From: Novimethylophilus kurashikiensis
Lineage (GTDB): Bacteria; Pseudomonadota; Gammaproteobacteria; Burkholderiales; Methylophilaceae
Assembly: GCF_003112435.1 (NCBI RefSeq)
Contig: NZ_BDOQ01000003.1
Coordinates: forward strand, 558,001-622,000
DNA: 64,000 bases
Direction of reading: 5' to 3'
Position 1 is the stretch's first letter. Each line of letters opens with the position of its first letter. The position numbers and the translations under genes are program-made. This document shows, piece by piece, positions 21,383 through 31,422 of this stretch. The notes below the pieces were generated by a model. The model made no database searches, was not told the origin of the DNA, and saw only the letters and a program-made list of their open reading frames with translations.

Positions 21383-22879
21383 TCAGGCATTGACCTGCAG
21401 CGTCATGCCGATGTCTTGCCAATACGCAATTTCGGCAGCGAGTGCGGCATCGGTCAAAGGGTTGTCGGCCAGCCAGGCCTCGTCCACGCTCAGCTTGTAG
21501 CCATTGTCACCCCACTGCAGCCTGACTTTCGGCAAATCGACATCCATATGGTTGCGATGGAACAGTACGGCAAGGCGCAGCGCCAGGATCATGGCGAGAT
21601 GATCGGGGTCATGGGATAACGTGGGCAGCTTGTTCAGCGAGCGGCGCTGCGCACGTACCAGCATGCCGATCATTTGTTGGTCCATGCGAGAAAAGCCGGG
21701 CATATCGGCGTTCTCGATGATGTAGGCCGAATGCTTGTGATAGCCGGAATGTGCAATGGAAATACCGATTTCGTGCAATCGGGCGGTCCATCCCAGATAT
21801 TGACGCGCAACTTCCCGCTCCATTTCCAGCTTGTGTTCGATCTGCTTCAGCAAGCCCTGAGCCAGCGCATTGACGCGGGTCGCCTGCGGCCCATCAACAT
21901 GATAGCGCCGCTTGAACTGCCGCACCGTTGCTTCGCGCGTGTCCTGATGTTGAATACGGCCCAGCAGCTCGTATAGCACGCCTTCACGCAACGCACCGTT
22001 GGCGACGGTCATGCGCTCGATGCCGAGCTCGGCAAAGGCCGCGGACATGATGGAAAAACCGCCGGGCAGTACGGGCGCGCGTTCAGAAGATAGGCCGGGC
22101 AAATCCAGCTTGCGCAGATCCTTGGCTCGCAGCAGGGCGTTCTTCAGCTCGGCCAGACCGGTGCGCGTAATGGCGCCGTCCGACCAGCCGTTGAGCCGGA
22201 GGATTTCACCCAACGCCCGGGCTGAGCCGGACGAGCCGATGGCTTCGCCCCAATGTCCTGCAGAAAATTCCCGGCGGATGCCCTGGATTTCCGAACGTGC
22301 GGCAATTTCTGCACGGCGCAGGTTGCCTTCGGACAATTTGCCGTCGGCGAAATACCTCATGCTGTAGCTCACGCAGCCCATGTACAGGCTTTCCATCTTC
22401 TGCGGCTCGAAATTCTGGCCGACGATGAATTCCGTCGAACCGCCGCCGATGTCGATGACAAGACGAGGATCGGCAGACGGCGGCAAACCGTGCGAAACAC
22501 CGATGAAGATCATCCGCGCCTCTTCGCGCCCAGCGATGATTTCGATGGGAAAACCCAGCGCATCCTGCGCTCGCTCCAGCAGTTCGCGGGCGTTCTTGGC
22601 AACACGAAAAGTATTGGTCGCCACGGCTCGCACCGCATGCGGGTCGACACCGCGCAAACGCTCGCCAAATCGACTGAGGCAGTCAATGGCGCGCTGCATG
22701 ACTTCTGGGGAGAGGGTTTTATCGGGATTGAGCCCTGCGCCAAGGCGAACCATTTCGCGCAGGGAGTCGTGCATGAACAACTGGCCGTCTACCACGCGCG
22801 CCATTTGCAGGCGGAAACTGTTGGAGCCGAGATCGACGGCGGCAATTTCTGAGAATGTCGGCTGTGCGGAGGGCTTCAA
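21383..22879 (-). CDS. ppx: Exopolyphosphatase / Ppx-GppA phosphatase
   Basis: Releases phosphate from polyphosphate ends, and family members may also hydrolyse pppGpp. It is 498 aa with the actin-like ATPase-fold domains: IAAVDLGSNSFRLQMARV, VRAVATNTFRVAKN, VIDIGGGSTEFIVG, and a C-terminal HD-like helical domain (LGWTARLHEIGISIAHSGYHKHSAYII). The start is a TTG at 22879 with AAGGA 5 nt upstream. It follows phoU, separated by 80 nt that contain two hairpins. Confidence 0.95.
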   Translation of the reverse strand: MKPSAQPTFSEIAAVDLGSNSFRLQMARVVDGQLFMHDSLREMVRLGAGLNPDKTLSPEVMQRAIDCLSRFGERLRGVDPHAVRAVATNTFRVAKNARELLERAQDALGFPIEIIAGREEARMIFIGVSHGLPPSADPRLVIDIGGGSTEFIVGQNFEPQKMESLYMGCVSYSMRYFADGKLSEGNLRRAEIAARSEIQGIRREFSAGHWGEAIGSSGSARALGEILRLNGWSDGAITRTGLAELKNALLRAKDLRKLDLPGLSSERAPVLPGGFSIMSAAFAELGIERMTVANGALREGVLYELLGRIQHQDTREATVRQFKRRYHVDGPQATRVNALAQGLLKQIEHKLEMEREVARQYLGWTARLHEIGISIAHSGYHKHSAYIIENADMPGFSRMDQQMIGMLVRAQRRSLNKLPTLSHDPDHLAMILALRLAVLFHRNHMDVDLPKVRLQWGDNGYKLSVDEAWLADNPLTDAALAAEIAYWQDIGMTLQVNA

Positions 22880-22906
22880 AATATCCTTCTTTGTCTACAG
22901 CATGCA

Positions 22907-22948
22907 GATGCCGGGAGGCATCATGACAGGACGGGAAACTGCCCTGTC
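22907..22948 (-). other. Two hairpins between phoU and ppx
   Basis: GATGCC-GGGA-GGCATC (22907-22922) is a perfect 6-bp stem with a tetraloop. GACAGG (22925-22930) pairs with CCTGTC (22943-22948). Neither is followed by a T-tract on the minus strand, so they may modulate mRNA processing or translation of ppx and are unlikely to be simple terminators. Confidence 0.4.
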
Positions 22949-22959
22949 CGGATTCAAGG

Positions 22960-23664
22960 TCAGCGCAGGGCTTCCTTTTCCATTTCCTGCACGGTGGTGT
23001 GGCGCACGTCCTTGCCTTTGACCATGTACACCACGTATTCGGCGATGTTCTTGGCGTGGTCGCCCATGCGCTCGATGGCCTTGGCGATGAACATGATTTC
23101 CAACGACATCGAGATGGTACGCGGGTCTTCCAGCATGAAGGTAATCAGCTGGCGCGTGACAGCGCGGAAATCGTCGTCCACCTGCATGTCCTGGCGCGCC
23201 ACTTCGACGGTGCGGCTGACGTCGAGGCGGGCAAAAGCATCCAAAGCAATGCGCAGCATCTCGCACACTTGCAGGCACATTGCCTTGATTTCGTTGAAGC
23301 GAGGCGTGTACAGGCGATCCGATTCGTAGATCTTGTTGGCGACACGGGCGATCTTGGTGGCTTCGTCGCCGATACGTTCCAGGTCGGTGATGGTTTTCAC
23401 CATCATCATGATCATGCGCAAGTCGCCTGCAGTCGGCTGGCGACGCGCGATGATGGTGGTGCAAGCCTCGTCAACCGCGACTTCGAGCGCATTGATCGCG
23501 TGATCGCGTTCGACGACCTGGTTGGCGAGGGGAACGTTGGCTTCCAGCAAGGCGTCGATCGCGTTGACAATCTGCTCCTCCACCATGCCACCCATTTGCA
23601 GCACTTTGGCACGTACCGCTTCCAGCTCAGCATCGTATTGTTTGAAGGTATGTTCGGATTGCAT
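22960..23664 (-). CDS. phoU: Phosphate-specific transport regulator PhoU
   Basis: Negative modulator of the PhoR/PhoB system and of the Pst phosphate transporter; cytoplasmic and peripheral to the membrane. It is 234 aa of two three-helix bundles carrying the metal-site repeats (ERDHAINALEVAVDEACTTIIARRQP with DLRMIMMMVKTITDLERIGDEATKIA, and the second EIMFIAKAIERMGDHAKNIAEYVVY). AAGGAG lies 7-8 nt before the ATG. The pst genes are not adjacent, unlike the usual pstSCAB-phoU order; here phoU heads a phoU-ppx pair. Confidence 0.96.
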   Translation of the reverse strand: MQSEHTFKQYDAELEAVRAKVLQMGGMVEEQIVNAIDALLEANVPLANQVVERDHAINALEVAVDEACTTIIARRQPTAGDLRMIMMMVKTITDLERIGDEATKIARVANKIYESDRLYTPRFNEIKAMCLQVCEMLRIALDAFARLDVSRTVEVARQDMQVDDDFRAVTRQLITFMLEDPRTISMSLEIMFIAKAIERMGDHAKNIAEYVVYMVKGKDVRHTTVQEMEKEALR

Positions 23665-23722
23665 CAGGAAACTCCTTGCCTGGTATCGGAAATCACCAGT
23701 TTATTGCACCTGTATGAAAGTA

Positions 23723-24388
23723 TTATGACTTGGTGATGGTCTTCACGCCGTCATCGGTTGCCAGCAACAACACATTAGCCGGACGAGCGGCGAACAGACC
23801 GTTGGTCACCACGCCTACGATCTGGTTGATCTGCGCTTCCATCTCGACCGGGTTAAGAATGGTTAGACCGTGCACGTCCAAAATGAGGTTGCCGTTATCG
23901 GTGGTGAAATCGCGCAGCTTGGGCTGACCGCCGAGCTTGACCAGTTCGCGTGCCACATGGCTGCGTGCCATCGGCAGCACTTCAACCGGCAGTGGGAACT
24001 TGCCCAAAACCGGCACCAGCTTGGTCTGGTCGCAAATGCAGATGAACTTCTGTGCCACGGCTGCCACGATCTTCTCGCGGGTCAATGCACCGCCACCACC
24101 CTTCAGCATGTGCATGTGTTCGGTGATTTCGTCCGCGCCGTCGACGTAGATTTCGAGGTCGCCGGGGCTGACGTCGTTCAGGTCGAGCACTTCGATGCCA
24201 TGGTTACGCAGGCGCTGAGCCGTTGCTTCCGAGCTTGCCACGGCGCCGTCGATCTTACTCTTGACCTTGGCCAGCTCTTCAATGAAAAAGTTGGCAGTGG
24301 AACCGGTACCCACGCCGATGATGCCGCCCTTGACATATTCGGCAGCCTTTTTGGCCACGGCCTGCTTGAGTTCGTCTTGTGATGCCAT
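23723..24388 (-). CDS. rpiA: Ribose-5-phosphate isomerase A
   Basis: Interconverts ribose-5-phosphate and ribulose-5-phosphate in the pentose phosphate pathway. It is 221 aa, matching RpiA. Visible are [19 protein letters not shown] (phosphate-binding loop), [43 protein letters not shown] with the catalytic Asp, Glu and Lys region, and the C-terminal [22 protein letters not shown] lies 6 nt before the ATG. It is divergent from ilvA; the stop lies 58 nt before phoU. Confidence 0.97.
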   Translation of the reverse strand: MASQDELKQAVAKKAAEYVKGGIIGVGTGSTANFFIEELAKVKSKIDGAVASSEATAQRLRNHGIEVLDLNDVSPGDLEIYVDGADEITEHMHMLKGGGGALTREKIVAAVAQKFICICDQTKLVPVLGKFPLPVEVLPMARSHVARELVKLGGQPKLRDFTTDNGNLILDVHGLTILNPVEMEAQINQIVGVVTNGLFAARPANVLLLATDDGVKTITKS

Positions 24389-24449
24389 GTAGTGCTCCTA
24401 AATTCTTTATAATTGCCCGAATCCTCAATAATACACGCGCCATTCGCTG

Positions 24450-25961
24450 ATGAAAAACGATTACCTGGAAAAAATCCTGACCGCCCGCGTCTACGACGTT
24501 GCGGTGGAAACCCCGCTGGAAGAGGCTTCCAATCTGTCGCGCCGCATCAACAACCGCATCCTGTTGAAGCGCGAAGACATGCAGCCGGTGTTTTCGTTCA
24601 AGATTCGCGGCGCGTACAACAAAATGGCCAAGCTCACCGAAGCGCAGCGTAAGCGCGGCGTGATCTGCGCCTCGGCCGGCAACCATGCGCAAGGCGTGGC
24701 GCTTTCTGCCAAAAAACTGGGTTGTCGCGCCGTCATCGTGATGCCGACCACCACGCCGCAAATCAAGGTCGATGCCGTAGCGCGACGCGGCGGAGAAGTC
24801 GTGCTCGCAGGCGACTCCTACGACGAAGCCAGCGCGCATGCCCACATGCTGGAAAAGCGCGAAAAGCTGACCTATGTGCATCCGTTCGACGACCCGGAAG
24901 TGATTGCCGGGCAGGGCACCATCGGCATGGAAATCCTGCGCCAGCATCCCGATCCCATCCATGCGGTGTTTTGCTGCGTGGGGGGCGGCGGCCTGATCTC
25001 GGGGGTGGCGGCTTACATCAAGCGCCTGCGCCCAGAGATCAAGATCATCGGCGTGGAAGCGACTGACGCCGATGCGATGAACCGCTCTCTCAATGCCGGT
25101 AAGCGCGTTCAGCTCGACCAGGTCGGCCTGTTTGCCGACGGTGCCGCGGTCAAGCTGGTAGGCGAGGAGACTTTCCGGCTCTGCCAGGAATACGTGGACG
25201 AGATGATCCTGGTCGATACCGATGAAATCTGCGCCGCGATCAAGGATGTGTTCGAGGACACCCGCTCCATCCTGGAACCGGCCGGCGCACTCGCCATTGC
25301 CGGCGCCAAGGAATACGCCAAGCGCCACAAGCTCAAGGACAAGACGCTGATCGCCGTCGCCTCGGGCGCTAACATGAATTTCGACCGCCTGCGCCATGTA
25401 GCCGAACGCGCCGAACTGGGCGAACAGCGCGAGGCGGTGCTGGCGGTGACGATCCCCGAAACGCCGGGCAGCTTCAAGAAGTTCTGCGCTTTGCTGGGCT
25501 CGCGCAACATCACAGAATTCAACTACCGCTATTCCGATGCCACCGCCGCGCACGTCTTTGCCGGTGTACAGGTTTCCAATCGTGCCGAAGCCGCCAAGAT
25601 CGTGGAAAGCCTGAAAAAGCATGATCTCGCCGCCATCGATCTCACCGACGACGAAATGGCCAAGCTACACATCCGGCATTTGGTCGGCGGTCACGCGCCG
25701 GGGGTCACGGATGAGCTGATCTACCGCTTCGAATTCCCCGAACGCCCGGGCGCCTTGATGCGCTTCCTGGATAGCATGAGTGCGGGCTGGAACATCAGCC
25801 TGTTCCACTACCGCAATCATGGCGCGGATTACGGTCGCGTACTGGTCGGCATGCAGGTGCCGAAAGGGGAGAAAAAAGCCTTCCAGGAATTCCTGGACAA
25901 GCTGGGCTATATCTACTGGGACGAAAGCAAGAACCCGGCGTACAAACTCTTCCTGGGTTAA
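24450..25961 (+). CDS. ilvA: Biosynthetic threonine ammonia-lyase
   Basis: PLP enzyme converting threonine to 2-oxobutanoate and ammonia, the first step to isoleucine. It is 503 aa. The catalytic domain carries the PLP lysine in FSFKIRGAYNKM, CASAGNHAQGVA, the phosphate-binding GGGGLISGVAAY and SGANMNFDRLRH. The C-terminus has two ACT-like regulatory units (IPETPGSFKKFCALLG near 335 and FPERPGALMRFLDSMS near 430), as in the isoleucine-inhibited long form. A TATAAT lies at 24408-24413 without a well-spaced minus-35. Confidence 0.97.
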   Translation: MKNDYLEKILTARVYDVAVETPLEEASNLSRRINNRILLKREDMQPVFSFKIRGAYNKMAKLTEAQRKRGVICASAGNHAQGVALSAKKLGCRAVIVMPTTTPQIKVDAVARRGGEVVLAGDSYDEASAHAHMLEKREKLTYVHPFDDPEVIAGQGTIGMEILRQHPDPIHAVFCCVGGGGLISGVAAYIKRLRPEIKIIGVEATDADAMNRSLNAGKRVQLDQVGLFADGAAVKLVGEETFRLCQEYVDEMILVDTDEICAAIKDVFEDTRSILEPAGALAIAGAKEYAKRHKLKDKTLIAVASGANMNFDRLRHVAERAELGEQREAVLAVTIPETPGSFKKFCALLGSRNITEFNYRYSDATAAHVFAGVQVSNRAEAAKIVESLKKHDLAAIDLTDDEMAKLHIRHLVGGHAPGVTDELIYRFEFPERPGALMRFLDSMSAGWNISLFHYRNHGADYGRVLVGMQVPKGEKKAFQEFLDKLGYIYWDESKNPAYKLFLG

Positions 25962-25966
25962 GGGAC

Positions 25967-26067
25967 TGTAGCGCAGGCGGCCTCGCCTGCAGCAACGGTC
26001 GTATTGAGGACGATTGGCTAGAATGAATCGGCTTACTTTGAATGCAGGCAAGGCCTTCTGCGCTAGA
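25967..26067. repeat. Inverted pair of REP-like palindromic elements
   Basis: Left unit 25967-25991 starts TGTAGCGCAG and contains the perfect hairpin GCAGGCG-GCCT-CGCCTGC. The right unit 26043-26067, read on the minus strand, starts TCTAGCGCAG and contains GGCCTTGCCTGCA; I count 21 of 25 positions identical to the left unit. The two face each other across about 51 bp. A TAG-type head plus a GC-rich palindrome in inverted pairs is the layout of REP/REPIN elements. The right unit's CTA supplies the stop codon of the PNPOx-like gene. Confidence 0.7.
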
Positions 26068-26617
26068 GTTCGCCGCCCTCGAAAATGCCTGTGGGTTTGC
26101 CGTCCAGGCTGACCTGGTTCTTCTTTTCCCAATACTCCGCAATCCCGTCTGGGCCTTTCTTGTCGGCCCAGCCGATCAACTCCTGGCGCTGGCCCTTGAA
26201 GTCGAACAATGGCACCGCCATGCCGCACGAAGTCTGCACCAGCTCGATATCCAAAATGAAAATCTGCCGAGCGCCAGGCAGGTCGCCGAAATGCGAAAGC
26301 CATGCCGACCAGTCTTCTTCCCGTGGATGAATAACCCGCGCCTTGCCGTACAACCGCAGGATCATGGGGCGCCCGGTAAAGGCGCAGAACATCAAGGTCA
26401 TGCGGCCGTTTTCGAGTACATGCGCCGCCGTTTCGTTGCCGCTGCCCGTGACATTCAGCCAGACCACAGTCTTGGGACCTAACACCCGCAGAGTATCCAG
26501 CCCCTTGGGCGACACATTCACATGCCCTTCCGCAGGCGCCGAGGCCACAAAGAACATGTTTTGCTCCCAGATGAAACGGGTCAGATCGGGCGTTAACTCA
26601 CTATACCGCTGACCCAT
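26063..26617 (-). CDS. Pyridoxamine 5'-phosphate oxidase-like flavin protein
   Basis: Protein of 184 aa of the FMN-binding split-barrel superfamily. Visible are FIWEQNMFFVASAPAEGHVNVSPKG, the segment VVWLNVTGSGNETAAHVLENGRMTLMF (phosphate-binding region), and RPMILRLYGKARVI. The sequence GSGNETAAHV is characteristic of general PNPOx-like proteins and not of PdxH itself, so the substrate is unknown. AAGGGG lies about 6 nt before the ATG. Its stop codon falls inside a REP-like element. It follows the EVE-domain gene by 9 nt. Confidence 0.88.
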   Translation of the reverse strand: MGQRYSELTPDLTRFIWEQNMFFVASAPAEGHVNVSPKGLDTLRVLGPKTVVWLNVTGSGNETAAHVLENGRMTLMFCAFTGRPMILRLYGKARVIHPREEDWSAWLSHFGDLPGARQIFILDIELVQTSCGMAVPLFDFKGQRQELIGWADKKGPDGIAEYWEKKNQVSLDGKPTGIFEGGEL

Positions 26618-26626
26618 GTCTACCCC

Positions 26627-27085
26627 TTACTTGAGCTTGTCGAGAATGATTTCCCAGTCGCGCGGATCGACCGGCGTGATGGAAAGGCGATTGCCTTTTT
26701 GGAGGATGCGGAGGTTGGCAAGTTCCGGCGTGTCGCGCAGCTCCTTGAGACTGAGCAGCCTCGTCTTGCGCACCAGTTTCACGTCCACGTTGAACCACCG
26801 CGGGCTTTCCTGCGTGGCCTTGGGATCGAAATACTTGTGGCCTTCGATGAACTGCGTGCGATCCGGATAGGCCAGCCTGCTTACTTCGGCAATCCCGGCA
26901 ATTCCCGGTTCATCGCAATTGGAGTGGTAGAACAGCACGCCGTCGCCCACCTGCATCTGGTCCCGCATGAAATTGCGCGCCTGGTAATTGCGCACGCCGT
27001 ACCAGTCCACAGTCTGGTTGGGAAATGACGCCAGATCGTCAATCGAGACGTCCGACGGTTCCGATTTCATGAGCCAGTAGCGCAT
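26627..27085 (-). CDS. EVE-domain protein
   Basis: Protein of 152 aa consisting of one EVE domain (PUA-like fold, thought to read modified bases). It begins MRYWLMKSEPSDVSIDDLA, followed by WYGVRNYQARNFMRDQM, GDGVLFYHSNCDEPGIAGIAEVSR, and WFNVDVKLVRKTRLLSLKELR. I chose the ATG at 27085 (AAGGA 5 nt upstream); the frame is open further upstream but that stretch overlaps gatA. It lies directly downstream of gatA, where many bacteria carry gatB. Confidence 0.92.
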   Translation of the reverse strand: MRYWLMKSEPSDVSIDDLASFPNQTVDWYGVRNYQARNFMRDQMQVGDGVLFYHSNCDEPGIAGIAEVSRLAYPDRTQFIEGHKYFDPKATQESPRWFNVDVKLVRKTRLLSLKELRDTPELANLRILQKGNRLSITPVDPRDWEIILDKLK

Positions 27086-27093
27086 GGCAATCC

Positions 27094-28548
27094 TTACTCG
27101 ATACCGGCCGGGGCCTTGGTGTGCCAATCCGTCGCCTGCTGGAAGGCGTGACCGATCCCCAGCATGCGCGATTCGCTGAAGTAGTTGCCGATGATCTGCA
27201 AGCCGACGGGCAGGCCATTCGAGAACCCAGCCGGGATGCTCATGCCGGGCAGGCCCGCCAGGTTGACGGCGATGGTGTAAAGGTCTTCCAGGTACATCTG
27301 TACCGGGTCGCTGGTCTTTTCGCCCACCTTGAATGCAGTGCCAGGTGCAGCCGGACCCATGATGACGTCGCAATGCTTGAAGGCTTCCTCGAAATCCTGC
27401 GCGATGAGGCGGCGGATTTTCTGGGCCTTGAGGTAATAAGCGTCGTAGTAGCCGGCGGAGAGCACATAGGTGCCGATCATGATGCGGCGCTTGACCTCGG
27501 CGCCGAAGCCCTGGGCACGGGTCTTGGAGTACATGTCCAGCAGATCGGTATATTCCGGTGCGCGATAGCCGTAGCGCACGCCGTCGAAGCGCGACAGGTT
27601 GCTCGAAGCTTCCGCGGGCGCCAGCACGTAGTAAACAGGAATAGAGAGGCGCGTGTTGGGCAGGCTGATCTCGACGGTTTCCGCGCCCAGCTTGCGGTAT
27701 TGGTCGATGGCTTCCTGCACGGCTTGCGCCACACCGGCATCGAGGCCTTCGGCAAAGTATTCCTTGGGCAGGCCGATCTTGAGGCCGGCCAGCGGTTTGT
27801 CGAGATCGCGTGTGTAATCTTCATTTTCGCGCTGCAAACTGGTGGAATCGCGCTGATCGAAGCCGGCCATGACGTTCATCATGAGCGCTAGGTCTTCGGC
27901 CGATTTCGCCATCGGGCCTGCTTGATCGAGGCTGGAAGCGAACGCGATCATGCCGTAGCGCGAGCACACGCCGTAGGTAGGCTTCAGGCCGGAAAGACCG
28001 CACAACGAGGCTGGTTGACGGATGGAGCCGCCGGTGTCAGTGCCGGTAGCAGCCGGTGCCAGGCGCGCCGCTACGGCTGCGGCCGAACCGCCCGAGCTGC
28101 CGCCGGGGACGCGTTCGCGATCCCAGGGGTTTTTTACCTTGCCGAAGTAAGACGTTTCGTTAGAAGACCCCATGGCGAACTCGTCCATGTTGGTCTTGCC
28201 GAGATTGACGGCGCCCGCACGATTGAACTGTTCGACGATATGAGCGTCATACGGCGCGACGAAGTTGCCCAGCATCTTGGAGCCGCAAGTCGTGATCCAA
28301 TCCTTGGCGCAGAAAATATCCTTTTGCGCGATGGGAACGCCGGTCAATGGGCCGGTTTCGCCCTTGGCGATGCGCTCATCGGCAGCACGGGCCTGAGCCA
28401 GGCTTTTCTCAGCATCGACGGTGATGTAGGCGTTGATGTCGGGGTTGAGCCGTTCGATGCGGTCGAGGTAGAGCTGCGTTAGCTCAACGCTGGAAATTTT
28501 CTTGGCGGCAAGCGCGGCCGCGAGGTCTTTCAGACTTGCGTGGATCAT
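27094..28548 (-). CDS. gatA: Glutamyl-tRNA(Gln)/Asp-tRNA(Asn) amidotransferase subunit A
   Basis: Amidase subunit that releases ammonia from glutamine for transamidation of mischarged tRNA. It is 484 aa with the amidase-signature catalytic set: Lys in [19 protein letters not shown], and the Ser-cis-Ser/Gly stretch [42 protein letters not shown] is present as [19 protein letters not shown]. It follows gatC by 11 nt. Subunit B, needed for tRNA binding and activation, is not in the window. Confidence 0.97.
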   Translation of the reverse strand: MIHASLKDLAAALAAKKISSVELTQLYLDRIERLNPDINAYITVDAEKSLAQARAADERIAKGETGPLTGVPIAQKDIFCAKDWITTCGSKMLGNFVAPYDAHIVEQFNRAGAVNLGKTNMDEFAMGSSNETSYFGKVKNPWDRERVPGGSSGGSAAAVAARLAPAATGTDTGGSIRQPASLCGLSGLKPTYGVCSRYGMIAFASSLDQAGPMAKSAEDLALMMNVMAGFDQRDSTSLQRENEDYTRDLDKPLAGLKIGLPKEYFAEGLDAGVAQAVQEAIDQYRKLGAETVEISLPNTRLSIPVYYVLAPAEASSNLSRFDGVRYGYRAPEYTDLLDMYSKTRAQGFGAEVKRRIMIGTYVLSAGYYDAYYLKAQKIRRLIAQDFEEAFKHCDVIMGPAAPGTAFKVGEKTSDPVQMYLEDLYTIAVNLAGLPGMSIPAGFSNGLPVGLQIIGNYFSESRMLGIGHAFQQATDWHTKAPAGIE

Positions 28549-28559
28549 GATAGGCGGTA

Positions 28560-28847
28560 TTATTCGATGACTTTGGGAACGAGGTAGAGACCGTTTTCCA
28601 CGGCCGGCGCGATGGACTGGAACAGTTCGCGCTGGTTGGTTGACGTGACCACATCGTCTCGCAAACGCTGCGTCAGGTCCTGCGAGTGCGACATGGGTTC
28701 TATGCCGGCGGTATCGACCGCTTGCATTTCCTCGATCAGCCCCAAGATGCCGGAAAGCTGCTTTAGCGTGGATTGCGCCTCATCGTCGCCGATTTCAATA
28801 CGAGCAAGATGGGCAATGCGTTTTACGTCGTCGGTTGTCAGTGACAT
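28560..28847 (-). CDS. gatC: Glutamyl-tRNA(Gln)/Asp-tRNA(Asn) amidotransferase subunit C
   Basis: Small stabilising subunit of GatCAB, 95 aa, typical length. It matches along its length: [62 protein letters not shown], and the tail [10 protein letters not shown]. It heads the minus-strand gatC-gatA unit and is divergent from mreB. Confidence 0.96.
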   Translation of the reverse strand: MSLTTDDVKRIAHLARIEIGDDEAQSTLKQLSGILGLIEEMQAVDTAGIEPMSHSQDLTQRLRDDVVTSTNQRELFQSIAPAVENGLYLVPKVIE

Positions 28848-28850
28848 AGC

Positions 28851-28880
28851 TTAATTTTCAAGGCAATATCCGGTATTATA
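28851..28880. promoter_or_regulatory. Candidate divergent promoters for mreB and gatC
   Basis: Plus strand: TTAATT (28851-28856), 17 bp, TATTAT (28874-28879), about 66 bp before the mreB ATG. Minus strand: a perfect TATAAT lies at 28880-28875 facing gatC, with only a weak minus-35. Hexamers are inferred by eye. Confidence 0.4.
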
Positions 28881-28894
28881 TCCCGATTTGCTAA

Positions 28895-29989
<1,095 letters not shown>

Positions 29990-30053
29990 GACGTCGATCG
30001 GTTTTCAGCCGCCAGCAGCCTTGTTGCTGATGACTGAAAGCTGACCACGCCCG

Positions 30054-30959
30054 ATGGAACACCAGCAGACCAACTTTTTCGTCCGCGGCCCCAGCCCTCT
30101 CGCACGCCTCACCTTTTTCGCGGCGGTTTCGCTGGTTTTGATGGTGGTCGATGCTCGCTTGCATTACCTGGGTGAAGTCCGTCAGGGCTTCGCCACGCTG
30201 CTGCACCCGCTGGAAATCATCGCCACCAGCCCGGTTCGGCTTTATCGCAGCATCCAGGACCATTTCACCACCGTCGAGTCGCTCAACCAGGAAACACAAG
30301 TCCTGCGCGACAAGACCGCGCGCCTGGCCGTCGACCTCCAGCGACTGCCCTCCCTGCAAGCCGAAAACGACCATTTACGGCAACTGCTCGAGGCGCGCCA
30401 AGCCATGCAGCAGCCAGCGCGCATGGCTGAAATCCTCCACGTCAGCCGCGACCCGTTCGCCCAGCGCATCATCGTCAACCTCGGTAGCCAGCAGGGCGTG
30501 CTTGCCGGCCAGGCCGCGGTGGATGGCGCAGGCGTCATCGGGCAAGTCACCCGCGCCTACCCTTTCTCGAGCGAGATCACCCTGATTACCGACCGCGAAC
30601 TGGCCGTGCCGGTGCAAGTGGAACGCAACGGCCTACGCGCCATTGCATTCGGCCATGGGCGCGACAACATGCTGGACTTGCCTTATCTGCCGGTAAATGT
30701 GGACATTCACGAAGGCGATAAGCTGGTCACATCAGGCATAGACGGGACTTATCCCGTGGGTCTGGCGGTCGCCATCGTGAAAAAGGTCGAGCGCAATGTC
30801 GATTCGCCCTTTGCCCATATCATTTGCGTACCCACTGCTGGCACAGACCGTCATCGCCAGGTGTTGATCCTCACCACCATGCCGTCCGCCGCGATTCCGC
30901 TGGACGAACCCCATCCCCTCCCGAAGAAGAAGGAATCCCGACACCATGCGCCCCGTTAG
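30054..30959 (+). CDS. mreC: Rod-shape protein MreC
   Basis: Periplasmic elongasome component anchored by one N-terminal helix (LARLTFFAAVSLVLMVVDARLHYL). It is 301 aa. A coiled coil follows (SLNQETQVLRDKTARLAVDLQRLPSLQAENDHLR, about residues 75-115), then the paired beta-barrel domains with VNLGSQQGVLAGQAAVDGAGVIGQV and TSGIDGTYPVGLAVAIV. It ends in a Pro/Lys/His-rich tail. The last bases overlap mreD. Confidence 0.96.
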   Translation: MEHQQTNFFVRGPSPLARLTFFAAVSLVLMVVDARLHYLGEVRQGFATLLHPLEIIATSPVRLYRSIQDHFTTVESLNQETQVLRDKTARLAVDLQRLPSLQAENDHLRQLLEARQAMQQPARMAEILHVSRDPFAQRIIVNLGSQQGVLAGQAAVDGAGVIGQVTRAYPFSSEITLITDRELAVPVQVERNGLRAIAFGHGRDNMLDLPYLPVNVDIHEGDKLVTSGIDGTYPVGLAVAIVKKVERNVDSPFAHIICVPTAGTDRHRQVLILTTMPSAAIPLDEPHPLPKKKESRHHAPR

Positions 30960-31422
30960 TGTCGGCCAGGTCTATGGCTCGCTGTTCGCCGGGCTCATGC
31001 TCTACATGTTGCCCTGGGCTGGGTTCGGGCTGATGCTGCGGCCGGACTTCGTGCTGCTGGTACTGTTGTACTGGCTGATTCGCACGCCGCATTTGTGCAA
31101 CATCGGTACGGCGTGGTTCATGGGCATGCTGGTGGATTTGGCTGGCGGCGACCTGTTCGGCCAACACGCACTGGCTTATGTCGTGCCCGCGTTCGTCGCG
31201 GTGTACTACCAACGTCGTGTCACGCTGTTCACGCGTTGGCAGCAACTGGGCTTCGTCTTCGGCCTGCTGGTGATCGCCCAAGTCGTGCTGCTGATCCTCA
31301 AGTTGTTCAGTGGCAGCGAAGTGCCGGAATGGAGTTATCTGTTGTCCAGCGTTTCCGGCATCCTGCTGTGGCAACTGGTGATCTACTCCAAAATCAAGGT
31401 GACCGGCGAGCGCGAAGCGTGA
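30946..31422 (+). CDS. mreD: Rod-shape protein MreD
   Basis: Integral membrane protein of 158 aa with about five hydrophobic helices: VYGSLFAGLMLYMLPWAGFGLMLRPDFVLLVLLYWLI and GFVFGLLVIAQVVLLILKLF. The conserved MreD segment WFMGMLVDLAGGDLFGQHALAYV is present. It overlaps the end of mreC by 14 bp and its TGA overlaps the GTG of mrdA. Confidence 0.95.
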   Translation: MRPVSVGQVYGSLFAGLMLYMLPWAGFGLMLRPDFVLLVLLYWLIRTPHLCNIGTAWFMGMLVDLAGGDLFGQHALAYVVPAFVAVYYQRRVTLFTRWQQLGFVFGLLVIAQVVLLILKLFSGSEVPEWSYLLSSVSGILLWQLVIYSKIKVTGEREA

